Assembly: GCA_024231375.1 (NCBI GenBank)
Contig: JAAEQP010001625.1
Location: 1-5,479 of the forward strand
DNA length: 5,479 nt
DNA from: a bacterium
GTDB lineage: Bacteria; Hydrogenedentota; Hydrogenedentia; Hydrogenedentiales; SLHB01
Reading direction: 5' to 3'
The notes under the pieces were generated by a model, which saw only the letters and a program-made list of their open reading frames with translations, did not search any database and was not told the origin of the DNA. Within the stretch, counting starts at the first letter, position 1. Each line of letters starts with the position of its first letter. Shown here in pieces: positions 1 through 5,479 of this stretch. Made by a program: the position numbers and the translations under genes.

Positions 1-1512
1 ACCGTCGACCTTGGCCGCGAGATGTACGCCAATATCATCCAGATGCCTCTGCGATTCTACGAGCAGCACACCACCGGCGAGATCATCGCCCGCCTTACCA
101 ACGATATCTTCATGGCGGGCCGGGGCTTGTCGCAGGTCTTCATGAAGCTGATGCGCGAGCCCATCAAGGCGGTGATGTTCCTGTGCCTGGCGCTGTGGCT
201 GGACTGGAAACTCACGCTGGTCGTATTGGGTGTGTTCCCGCCCGTCACGTTTGTGATCGTGCGGATCGGACAGAGCGTGCGGAAGCGGATGCGGCGGTCG
301 CTGGAGAAGGTGGCCCAGCTTCAATCCGTGGCGAAAGAAACCATCACGGGCATCACCATCGTCAAAGGCTTCTGCATGGAGATGTTCGCATCGGATCGCA
401 TGAACCGGGAATACCGTAAGCTGCGTACCCAGGGCCTGAAGATGATGAAGGCCGACGCGGCTATCGGGCCCTCCACCGAATTCCTCATGGCGTGTGGGTT
501 CGTGGTGTTCGTCGTCTTGAGCGCCCGACAGGTCATTGAGCACGACATGAAACTGGTCGAGCTCATCACGTTGTACGGTATGCTGTTGGGTATGCTTGAC
601 CCGGTCCGCAAGCTGACGGCGGTAAACAACGCCATCCAGAGCAGCGTGGCGAGCGCCATCCGGGCGTTCGAGTTCATCGACATGAAGTCCGACATTGTGG
701 ACGCGCCGGATGCCGTGGCGTTGGCGCCGCTGCGTGAGGGGCTGACACTCGATGATGTGCATTACTCCTACGACGGCAAGACACCCGTGCTCCAAGGCGT
801 GTCGTTCGAGGTGAAGAAGGGCGAGATGGTCGCCATCGTGGGCGAGAGCGGCGCTGGGAAAAGCACGCTGGCGAAGCTGGTGCCTCGGTTCTACGACGTG
901 ACGGGTGGGTCCATTTCCATCGACGGCACGGACATCCGAACGGCGACGCAGGCGAGTCTGCGGGAGCAGATCAGCATCGTTACCCAGGAGACGATCCTGT
1001 TTCACGACACCGTGTCCGCAAACATCACGGCGGAGCGTCCCGACTACAGTGAAGATCGGATCCGCGAGGCGGCGAAGGCGGCCTACGCGTCCGAGTTCGT
1101 TGAACGGTTGCCCAAGGGGTTCGACACGAACATCGGCGAGGCCGGGGTCACGCTGTCGGGCGGACAGCGGCAACGGCTGGCTATCGCGCGCGCGTTGATC
1201 AAGGACCCTGCCATTCTCATCCTCGACGAGGCCACATCGAGCTTGGATTCTGAGAGCGAGCATGCCATCCAGCAGGCTATCGAGGAATTCATCGTGGGGC
1301 GGACCACCATCGTCATCGCCCACCGTCTGTCGACGGTGCGCCGGGCCGACCGCATTCTGGTCATGGATGGCGGACGGATCGTGGAAGAGGGTGCGCACGA
1401 CGACCTGCTTCAGCGCGACGGCAGCATCTATCGCCGCCTGTACGAGACCCAGTTCGCGACACGCGAGCGGGAGCAGGATAGCGGCGAAGCGCCGGTCGTT
1501 GAGCCGGCGTAA
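1..1512 (+). CDS. ABC exporter, MsbA-type fused permease-ATPase (5' end outside window)
   Basis: This is a half-transporter of the type I exporter class, with a membrane domain followed by an ATPase domain; two copies would form an inner-membrane pump. The reading frame is open from base 1, and the protein seen (503 residues) lacks the first two of the usual six helices, so it starts upstream; the ATG at base 22 is internal. Window residues 56-88 cover helices 3-4, 162-179 helix 5 and 185-203 helix 6. In the ATPase domain I see the A-loop Tyr257, Walker A GESGAGKST at 281-289 (Lys287), Q-loop Gln329, signature LSGGQ at 385-389, Walker B ILILDE at 405-410 with catalytic Glu410, D-loop SLDSESE, and switch His441. 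All key residues are intact. Family resemblance suggests a lipid or lipid A flippase such as MsbA, but multidrug exporters look alike, so the substrate is unproven. A hairpin lies 9 bases after the TAA stop. Confidence 0.95.
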   Translation, partial: TVDLGREMYANIIQMPLRFYEQHTTGEIIARLTNDIFMAGRGLSQVFMKLMREPIKAVMFLCLALWLDWKLTLVVLGVFPPVTFVIVRIGQSVRKRMRRSLEKVAQLQSVAKETITGITIVKGFCMEMFASDRMNREYRKLRTQGLKMMKADAAIGPSTEFLMACGFVVFVVLSARQVIEHDMKLVELITLYGMLLGMLDPVRKLTAVNNAIQSSVASAIRAFEFIDMKSDIVDAPDAVALAPLREGLTLDDVHYSYDGKTPVLQGVSFEVKKGEMVAIVGESGAGKSTLAKLVPRFYDVTGGSISIDGTDIRTATQASLREQISIVTQETILFHDTVSANITAERPDYSEDRIREAAKAAYASEFVERLPKGFDTNIGEAGVTLSGGQRQRLAIARALIKDPAILILDEATSSLDSESEHAIQQAIEEFIVGRTTIVIAHRLSTVRRADRILVMDGGRIVEEGAHDDLLQRDGSIYRRLYETQFATREREQDSGEAPVVEPA

Positions 1513-1520
1513 GAGAATGC

Positions 1521-1558
1521 GGGGGACAACCCTTTTCTGAAGAAAAGCGTCTTCCCCC
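1521..1558 (+). terminator. Imperfect hairpin after the ABC exporter gene, likely terminator
   Basis: The arms pair symmetrically over 17 positions with three mismatches. The outer part is GGGGGA (1521-1526) against TCCCCC (1553-1558), the inner part CTTTTC (1532-1537) against GAAAAG (1542-1547), and the loop is TGAA. It begins 9 bases after the stop codon, where a terminator belongs. No T-run follows, so it may act as a weak or Rho-assisted terminator or as an mRNA 3'-end stabiliser. Confidence 0.6.
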
Positions 1559-1587
1559 ACACCCCCTTTCGGAAAAGACTTCTTGTT

Positions 1588-1602
1588 CGGTGCTGCGCAC
1601 CG
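1588..1602 (+). repeat. Perfect short hairpin in the 1513-1726 spacer
   Basis: CGGTGC (1588-1593) pairs perfectly with GCACCG (1597-1602) around a 3-base TGC loop. It lies between the terminator-like hairpin and the candidate promoter of the beta-helix gene. Its role is unknown; it could belong to a composite terminator or be a protein-binding dyad. Confidence 0.45.
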
Positions 1603-1625
1603 CATGTTACGCGAATGCACCCCAC

Positions 1626-1641
1626 CTGACGCTTACGTCAG
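1626..1641 (+). repeat. Perfect short hairpin next to a candidate promoter
   Basis: CTGACG (1626-1631) pairs perfectly with CGTCAG (1636-1641) around a CTTA loop. It ends 2 bases before the candidate -35 element at 1644, so an operator-like dyad is possible. That role is inferred only from position. Confidence 0.45.
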
Positions 1642-1643
1642 CC

Positions 1644-1673
1644 TTGCCATACACCCGCGGACTGTCCTACCGT
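1644..1673 (+). promoter_or_regulatory. Candidate sigma-70-like promoter for the beta-helix gene
   Basis: TTGCCA (1644-1649, five of six matches to the -35 consensus) is followed after 18 bases by TACCGT (1668-1673), which keeps the three most conserved -10 positions (T1, A2, T6). Transcription would start near 1680 and give a leader of roughly 45 bases. The -10 element lies in a small TACC-GTTC-GGTA dyad (1668-1679). This is a pattern match only. Confidence 0.3.
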
Positions 1674-1711
1674 TCGGTATCGGACCTGACTCAACCAAAT
1701 GCTCGGGCAAC

Positions 1712-1721
1712 GAAGGGAGAG
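1712..1721 (+). promoter_or_regulatory. Ribosome binding site that fixes the beta-helix start
   Basis: GAAGGGAGAG lies 5 bases before the ATG at 1727. It decides the start: the frame is open back to an ATG at 1583, but that extension crosses the hairpin region and would bury the signal peptide 48 residues into the protein. The same ten bases precede the convergent membrane-protein gene. Confidence 0.75.
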
Positions 1722-1726
1722 ACGCC

Positions 1727-3775
1727 ATGTGGAAGTATGGAGTGGCATTCCTGTTTGTGGCGGCTGCGTTGGGAGCGGCCGCGGCACCGGTCGAGTTCCA
1801 TGTGGCGCCGAATGGCGACGACACGGCGGTAGGCAGCACGGAGGCGCCGTTTGCGACCTTCGAGGCGGCTCGGAACGCGCTCCGCGCGTTGCGTCAGCCT
1901 GATGGGCTTGCGGAAGGCGCGGTGGTGTGGATTCACGGCGGTGACTACGAGCGGTCCGAGAGCTTCGCGTTGACGGATGCGGACAGCGGCACGGCGGATG
2001 CGCCCATCGTGTATCGGTCCATGCCCGATGAAGAGGTCCGGGTGGTGGGCGGACGGACGATTCCCCCGGAGGCCTTCGTGAAGGTGACGGATAAGGTCGT
2101 GCGGAAGCGCATCGACAAGGACGCGCGTGCCGGGGTGCGCGTGGCGGACCTGACGGCTCTGGGCATCGTGGAGTTGGGCACGTTTCCGGACGCCTTCGGC
2201 GAGGTGATCCCGGTTCCGGAGCTGTTCTTGAACGATGAACGGCAAGAGCTTGCCTCGTGGCCCAACGACGATTGGGCGTCCATCGCCAAAGTCATCGAGA
2301 GTGGCCCGGCGGCGTGGCGTCACCATGAGTCCGACAAACTGAGCGTCTTCGAATACAGTGGCGACCGGCCAAGCCGGTGGGTGAATGCGCCGGACGTGTG
2401 GCTGCATGGCTACTGGTGTTTTGATTGGCGGGCCGAAACGATCAAGGTCAAGACCATCGATCTTGAGAAACGCCGGATCACGTTGCTCAAACGGCACGGG
2501 TACGGTATCGGCGGCGGCAACCCGGCGCCACGGCGGTACCGCGCGGTGAATCTACTCGAAGAACTGGATCGGCCGGGTGAGTACTACATCGCGCGCGACA
2601 CGGGGAAGCTGTACTACTGGCCGCCTGGCGATCTGGACGGCGCCCGCATCGTGTTGTCGACGCTGGGCGGTCCGCTGCTCGATGTGACAGGCGCGGCGCA
2701 TGTCACGGTTCAGGGGTTGACGTTTGAAGCCTGCGTCGGGACGGGCGTTCGCGTGAAGGACGGCGCGTCGATCCAACTCGCCGGATGCGTGGTGCGAAAC
2801 ACGGGCGTCGACGGGATCGATATCGGAGGCGGCGAGAAGCACCGGGTCGAGGCGTGCGACATCTACAACACCGGGAAGGCGGGCCTGCGCATGCGGGGCG
2901 GCGACCGGCAGACGCTGACGCCGTGTGGCCACGAGGCGGTCAACAACCACATCCACCACGTGTCCCGACGGCAACGGACCGGCGCATACCACGTGCATCT
3001 CCAGGGCGTGGGCATCCGGGTGGCGCACAACCTGATTCACCATGCACCCCACCAGAGTGTCGGGATTGCGGGCAACGACCACGTGGTCGAGTACAACGAC
3101 ATCCATCACATCAGCATGTCCAGCGACGATTGCGGCGCCTACTACATGGGCCGCAACCCGTCGGAGCGGGGTACGGTCATCCGCTACAACTTCTGGCACG
3201 ACATCGGCAGTTCGTACTCCCACGGCAGCTGCGCGGTGTATTTCGACGACGGGTCCGGCGGCCAGACGGTGTTTGGCAACGTGTTCTACCGCGCGGCGGG
3301 GGGGTCGTTCGGGGCGGTGTTCTGCCACGGCGGCCATGACAACACGGTGGACAACAACATCTTCATCGAATGCAAACGGGCCATCCGGCAAGCGCCGTGG
3401 AACGACGAGCGGTGGAACCAGCACCTGGTGGAGGAAGATTGGCAGAACAAGCTGCTGCGGCAGGTGGACATCACCAAGCCGCCGTACAGCGAGCGGTATC
3501 CGGGGTTGAAGGACTTCATGACCCCGTCGGACAAGCCGCGGGTCAACCACGCGTACCGGAATCTGGCCGTGAATTGCGACGCTTTCGTGGAAGGCAACTG
3601 GATGTTGTTGGATAACTGGGTGCCGGACGAAGATCCGGGATTCGTCGATGCGGCGGCGCTCAACTTCCAGTTGAAGCCGGGTGCGCGAGCGTTCCGGTCG
3701 GTGCCGGGATTCCAGCCGATACCGTTCGACCAAATCGGAATGTACGTGGACGAGTTGCGGACCGAGTTGCCCTAG
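1727..3775 (+). CDS. Secreted right-handed parallel beta-helix protein, GH141-like
   Basis: The 682-residue product is probably an exported carbohydrate-active enzyme. Residues 1-20 form a signal peptide (Lys3, hydrophobic core, Ala-rich cleavage region before Pro21). Residues 22-50 carry the opening strand typical of these proteins (FHVAPNGDD, then a PFATFEAARNAL helix). Residues 165-180 (ELFLND to ASWPN) match a conserved insert of the family. The coil region runs from about 310 to 555, with turn motifs NHIHH (407), NLIHH (435), NDIHH (457), NFWHD (488), NVFYR (518) and NNIFI (543). Asp467-Asp468 (SSDDCGAYYMGR) and Asp507-Asp508 (YFDDGSGG) are the likely active-site acids. The C-terminus ends with DPGFVD...NFQLKPGARAF, a common closing motif. 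From memory this layout fits glycoside hydrolase family 141 (fucosidase/xylanase); a polysaccharide lyase or a non-catalytic binding protein cannot be excluded. The substrate is unknown. The start is set by the Shine-Dalgarno site at 1712. Confidence 0.88.
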   Translation: MWKYGVAFLFVAAALGAAAAPVEFHVAPNGDDTAVGSTEAPFATFEAARNALRALRQPDGLAEGAVVWIHGGDYERSESFALTDADSGTADAPIVYRSMPDEEVRVVGGRTIPPEAFVKVTDKVVRKRIDKDARAGVRVADLTALGIVELGTFPDAFGEVIPVPELFLNDERQELASWPNDDWASIAKVIESGPAAWRHHESDKLSVFEYSGDRPSRWVNAPDVWLHGYWCFDWRAETIKVKTIDLEKRRITLLKRHGYGIGGGNPAPRRYRAVNLLEELDRPGEYYIARDTGKLYYWPPGDLDGARIVLSTLGGPLLDVTGAAHVTVQGLTFEACVGTGVRVKDGASIQLAGCVVRNTGVDGIDIGGGEKHRVEACDIYNTGKAGLRMRGGDRQTLTPCGHEAVNNHIHHVSRRQRTGAYHVHLQGVGIRVAHNLIHHAPHQSVGIAGNDHVVEYNDIHHISMSSDDCGAYYMGRNPSERGTVIRYNFWHDIGSSYSHGSCAVYFDDGSGGQTVFGNVFYRAAGGSFGAVFCHGGHDNTVDNNIFIECKRAIRQAPWNDERWNQHLVEEDWQNKLLRQVDITKPPYSERYPGLKDFMTPSDKPRVNHAYRNLAVNCDAFVEGNWMLLDNWVPDEDPGFVDAAALNFQLKPGARAFRSVPGFQPIPFDQIGMYVDELRTELP

Positions 3776-4188
3776 AGTCCGGGCGTGCCGTTGCTGATGG
3801 TTTCGACGGCTTCCGGGATGGTGCGCAGGATGTGGAATGCCAACCCGGCGATGGCAAGGTAGACCAGGCCGACCGCGCGAAGCGCCCAATTCGAGGCGTG
3901 GGCTAGTCGATCGTTCAGGACGACGGCCGCCGATGGCAGAGCGAGCTGGACACCGCCGTACATGAACACGAACACGCCGGCCGTCTTCATCAGGATGGGC
4001 GCGCCTGTGCCCGCGGCGGCGCGGAAGGTGAGCGATCCGAGCACCATGAACCCAAGCCCGAACAGCCGGACGGGACCGTTGGCCATGAAGACGCGGATGA
4101 TCCTGCGCAATCCTGCCGGGTGTACCACCGCTATCGCGCCCGTGATTCCTGCCGAGACAATGAACACCCAACAGACTGCAAGCGACAT
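3772..4188 (-). CDS. Small four-helix membrane protein, unknown function
   Basis: I do not recognise a firm family. The 138-residue product has four hydrophobic segments at about 4-22, 40-57, 65-84 and 101-121, joined by short loops, with Arg28, Arg29 and Arg32 after helix 1. The two halves look related: Arg41-x2-Gly44-Leu45-x7-Leu53-x-Phe55 and Arg104-x2-Gly107-Leu108-x7-Leu116-x-Phe118 have identical spacing, each after a proline (24 and 85) that follows a helix. The first half loosely recalls small DUF2065-type membrane proteins, a weak impression only. The ATG at 4186-4188 is chosen because GAAGGGAGAG lies 6 bases upstream; the open frame reaches 4278, but that adds a charged 30-residue segment without a better site. 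The gene converges on the beta-helix gene and overlaps it by 4 bases. Hydrophobic periodicity and the strong ribosome site support a real gene, but no function is visible. Confidence 0.75.
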   Translation of the reverse strand: MSLAVCWVFIVSAGITGAIAVVHPAGLRRIIRVFMANGPVRLFGLGFMVLGSLTFRAAAGTGAPILMKTAGVFVFMYGGVQLALPSAAVVLNDRLAHASNWALRAVGLVYLAIAGLAFHILRTIPEAVETISNGTPGL

Positions 4189-4194
4189 GGTTCC

Positions 4195-4204
4195 CTCTCC
4201 CTTC
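4195..4204 (-). promoter_or_regulatory. Ribosome binding site of the small membrane protein
   Basis: On the minus strand this reads GAAGGGAGAG, 6 bases before the ATG (4186-4188). It supports the 138-residue start over the upstream ATG at 4278. Confidence 0.7.
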
Positions 4205-4217
4205 CGCCCCGGCGCCG

Positions 4218-4251
4218 CCCGCACCCCCCCTTGCGTGTTCCGGGGTGCCGG
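4218..4251 (-). repeat. Inverted repeat in the leader of the small membrane protein gene
   Basis: GCACCCC (4221-4227) and GGGGTGC (4242-4248) are exact inverted copies. The pairing extends to ten positions with one mismatch (4218-4227 with 4242-4251) around a 14-base loop. In the minus-strand transcript it would lie about 14 bases upstream of the ribosome site, and one arm overlaps a run of seven G. It could affect translation or be a chance product of GC-rich sequence. Confidence 0.4.
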
Positions 4252-4297
4252 GATTCTCGCGTAGTCGCAAGATTCCACCTACCGCACGGCACCTGCA

Positions 4298-4326
4298 ATG
4301 GTAGAAAATGTGCCGCCCGGATGCAA
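4298..4326 (-). promoter_or_regulatory. Candidate promoter for the small membrane protein gene
   Basis: On the minus strand, TTGCAT (4326-4321) is followed after 17 bases by TACCAT (4303-4298, four of six matches to TATAAT). This implies a leader of about 100 bases containing the inverted repeat at 4218-4251. It is a pattern match only. Confidence 0.28.
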
Positions 4327-4344
4327 CGTCAGGCCAAGATGGCA

Positions 4345-4374
4345 TTGACAATACACGAGAGCATAGGCAACACT
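4345..4374 (+). promoter_or_regulatory. Candidate promoter for the ComEA-like gene
   Basis: A perfect -35 hexamer TTGACA (4345-4350) lies in the divergent intergenic region, in a stretch less GC-rich than the genes. At 18 bases spacing the -10 would be AACACT (4369-4374), with three of six matches, so the -10 is poor and an activator may be needed. The start site would fall near 4382, about 50 bases before the ATG. Confidence 0.35.
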
Positions 4375-4394
4375 CAGGTATGTGCAGGCATAGG
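4361..4394 (+). repeat. GCATAGG direct repeat upstream of the ComEA-like gene
   Basis: GCATAGG occurs at 4361-4367 and again at 4388-4394, 27 bases apart, flanking the candidate -10 and start site. The palindrome TGCATGCA follows at 4400-4407. The placement would suit a regulator binding site, but two seven-base copies could also be chance. Confidence 0.3.
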
Positions 4395-4432
4395 TGTAGT
4401 GCATGCAGAGCACGGTTGGCGGGGGCGTGTGA

Positions 4433-5248
4433 ATGCTTAGTCGGTTGATGACCGTAAAAGAGCAGTGGGTCTTGTTGTGCGTTGCCGCGGCCATTGGCGT
4501 TGGCGCGACGGCCGTCTGTGTGTATCACGCAGCCGACTACCGCGAATCCGCGCGGCAGGCCGCGGAGACGGCCCAGGTGGAAATCGTGGTGCGGCGCGAC
4601 GAAGCGGCATCGCTCGAACTTGGACCCGATGAATCCGTGGAGATTGTGGGTGCGCTTGACGCGTCAGCCCCTGACCAGGAACTCGTGGACGTTGAACCCA
4701 TTGAGCCGGACCCGATGCCCATCCAAGTGTCCGTAGTGGGCGGGGTGCAGCGTCCCGGCGTATACCAGGTAACCGACAAGGATCGTGTGAACGATCTGGT
4801 GAAGCTTGCGGGTGGTCTCACGGAACACGCCGACATCGGCGACATCAATCTGGCTGCGTTCCTCATCGACGGAACCACGCTCATCGTACCGGAATTGCCC
4901 GGCAGCAAGGACGAGGTGCCCACGATACGGACGCGGCCGCCGTCCTACGCGCGCAACCCCGACCAGTACACCCTGTCACGCGGGCATCTCGCCGCGGCCA
5001 CAAACCCGGGTGTCCCTCCTACGCAGGCCAGAACTGCGTCGTCGGCCCCGTCCCTGATCGACTTGAACCGCGCTTCCAGCGAGGAACTAGAAACTCTGCC
5101 CGGGATAGGACCGAAGACGGCCACCGAGATCATCCGATTTCGTGGGACGCAGCCGTTCCGCACGGTGGATGACCTGATGCTGGTGTCAGGGATCGGGCCC
5201 AAGAAGCTCGAGACCGTGCGTGCACTGGTGACGGTGAGCGGCTACTAG
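4433..5248 (+). CDS. comEA: ComEA-like membrane-anchored DNA-binding protein (SLBB + helix-hairpin-helix)
   Basis: The 271-residue product resembles ComEA, the DNA receptor that holds incoming double-stranded DNA outside the membrane during natural transformation. Residues 11-31 form one membrane anchor. Residues 50-95 are a strongly acidic linker. Residues 97-154 form an SLBB domain (VSVVGGVQRPGVYQV ... LVKLAGGLT ... GTTLIVP). Residues 155-206 are a Pro/Arg/Thr-rich spacer, and 208-268 are the tandem helix-hairpin-helix DNA-binding domain, with LIDLNRASSEELETLPGIG, hairpin GIGPKTA (224-230), FRTVDDLMLVSGIG, and hairpin GIGPKKLE (253-260). All hairpin glycines are present. It is longer than the roughly 200 residues of the Bacillus protein because of its linkers. 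The ATG at 4433 has a GGCGGGGG site 7 bases upstream; the in-frame ATG at 4448 has none as good. No comEC or pilus gene is visible here, so a role in uptake is inferred from domains; an SLBB/HhH protein with another DNA role is possible. Confidence 0.88.
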   Translation: MLSRLMTVKEQWVLLCVAAAIGVGATAVCVYHAADYRESARQAAETAQVEIVVRRDEAASLELGPDESVEIVGALDASAPDQELVDVEPIEPDPMPIQVSVVGGVQRPGVYQVTDKDRVNDLVKLAGGLTEHADIGDINLAAFLIDGTTLIVPELPGSKDEVPTIRTRPPSYARNPDQYTLSRGHLAAATNPGVPPTQARTASSAPSLIDLNRASSEELETLPGIGPKTATEIIRFRGTQPFRTVDDLMLVSGIGPKKLETVRALVTVSGY

Positions 5249-5351
5249 CGGTTTGCTGGGAAGGGTACAGAGGGGCTGGTGAGAAACTCGCACTCACTCA
5301 AGCTTCGGTCGGTCGCAGTCCGGCACCTTGTGTACAGCGCTCTCAGAGAAC

Positions 5352-5398
5352 GCCGGGACTGACCCCAGCGAGCGTAGCGAGATGGGTCTGTCCCTGGC
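5352..5398 (+). terminator. Strong inverted repeat with short T-run downstream of the ComEA-like gene
   Basis: GGGACTGACCC (5355-5365) faces GGGTCTGTCCC (5384-5394), inverted copies with a single T:T mismatch. GCC (5352-5354) against GGC (5396-5398) extends the stem past one bulged base. The 18-base loop contains GCGAG-CGTA-GCGAG. TTTT follows at 5400-5403. It lies 103 bases after the stop codon and could terminate the ComEA-like transcript, but the loop also carries the extragenic repeat core, so it may be a repeat element rather than a dedicated terminator. Confidence 0.5.
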
Positions 5399-5463
5399 CT
5401 TTTCTCGGGCTTCGCGCCGGTGTAGGTAGGCGCTCACCCATGAGAGATCCCTCGACTTCGCTC
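5370..5463. repeat. Cluster of three related GAGCGnAG-CGAG cores (extragenic repeat family)
   Basis: Three related cores lie within 94 bases of non-coding DNA: GAGCGTAGCGAG on the plus strand (5370-5381), CGCGAAGCCCGAG on the minus strand (5404-5416) and GAGCGAAGTCGAG on the minus strand (5451-5463). The first sits inside the inverted repeat 5352-5398, and the third inside a smaller dyad with ATCCC (5447-5451) and GGGAT (5464-5468). Similar strings ending in CTTCGCTCGGGATGAC are, to my recollection, common between genes in many bacteria, so this is probably a dispersed REP/MITE-like element. Nothing else is visible in 5249-5479. Confidence 0.5.
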
Positions 5464-5479
5464 GGGATGACGTAGAGGT

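Noticed and set aside
1583..1726. N-terminal extension of the beta-helix protein from the ATG at 1583
   Set aside because: The extension covers hairpins and a candidate promoter, has no good ribosome site, and would hide a clear signal peptide that begins at 1727.
1691..2497. Open frame of 268 codons on the minus strand
   Set aside because: Antisense to the signal peptide and N-terminal part of the beta-helix gene, with Arg/His-rich composition, no domain and no convincing ribosome site.
2785..3509. Two plus-strand alternate-frame ORFs inside the beta-helix gene
   Set aside because: Arg/Ala/Thr-rich products typical of frame-shifted high-GC coding sequence; the main frame has continuous family motifs there.
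4279..4494. Minus-strand frame of 71 codons across the divergent spacer
   Set aside because: Cys/Thr/His-rich product without domains; it overlaps the start of the ComEA-like gene and the candidate promoters.
2552..4528. Open frame of 658 codons on the minus strand
   Set aside because: It lies antisense to most of the beta-helix gene and runs through the small membrane protein in another frame. Its product is low-complexity (His/Val/Arg-rich) without domains, as expected for the shadow frame of a high-GC gene.
5279..5297. GTGAG/CTCAC hairpin soon after the ComEA-like stop
   Set aside because: Only five pairs with a nine-base loop and no T-run; too weak to call a terminator.
5249..5479. Possible tRNA or other RNA gene in the right-end spacer
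   Set aside because: No cloverleaf, T-loop motif or CCA end seen; the structure is accounted for by the inverted repeats.

Overview
The window is high-GC bacterial chromosome (about 60% or more by eye, not computed). It carries four genes: the 3' part of an MsbA-type ABC exporter, a secreted right-handed parallel beta-helix protein, a small four-helix membrane protein on the opposite strand, and a ComEA-like protein with SLBB and helix-hairpin-helix domains. Nothing marks the species. An MsbA-like exporter together with a large secreted beta-helix protein suits a Gram-negative or PVC/Hydrogenedentes-like environmental bacterium. The membrane-anchored ComEA with an SLBB domain is the layout best known from Firmicutes but also occurs in other phyla. 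The lineage is inference only.

Layout: bases 1-1512 (+) are the exporter, which began before the window. Bases 1513-1726 are non-coding and hold a long imperfect hairpin (likely terminator), two perfect short hairpins, a candidate promoter and a strong Shine-Dalgarno site. Bases 1727-3775 (+) encode the beta-helix protein, which has a signal peptide and resembles the GH141-type glycosidase group. Bases 3772-4188 (-) encode a 138-residue membrane protein of unknown function, convergent with the beta-helix gene; both stop codons lie in one CTAG. Bases 4189-4432 are a divergent intergenic region with candidate promoters both ways, a leader hairpin and a short direct repeat. Bases 4433-5248 (+) are the ComEA-like gene. 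Bases 5249-5479 are non-coding and hold a strong inverted repeat and three related GAGCGnAG-CGAG cores that look like a dispersed extragenic repeat family.

The four genes do not form an obvious pathway. The exporter and the beta-helix gene are separated by 214 bases with terminator-like structure, the third gene is on the other strand, and the fourth has its own upstream region. They are best read as separate transcription units. I see no mobile element, CRISPR array, phage gene or defence system, and no clear new biological system. The items most worth a second look are the paired Asp-Asp motifs of the beta-helix protein, the internal two-fold repeat of the small membrane protein, the acidic linker in the ComEA-like protein, and the extragenic repeat cluster at the right end.
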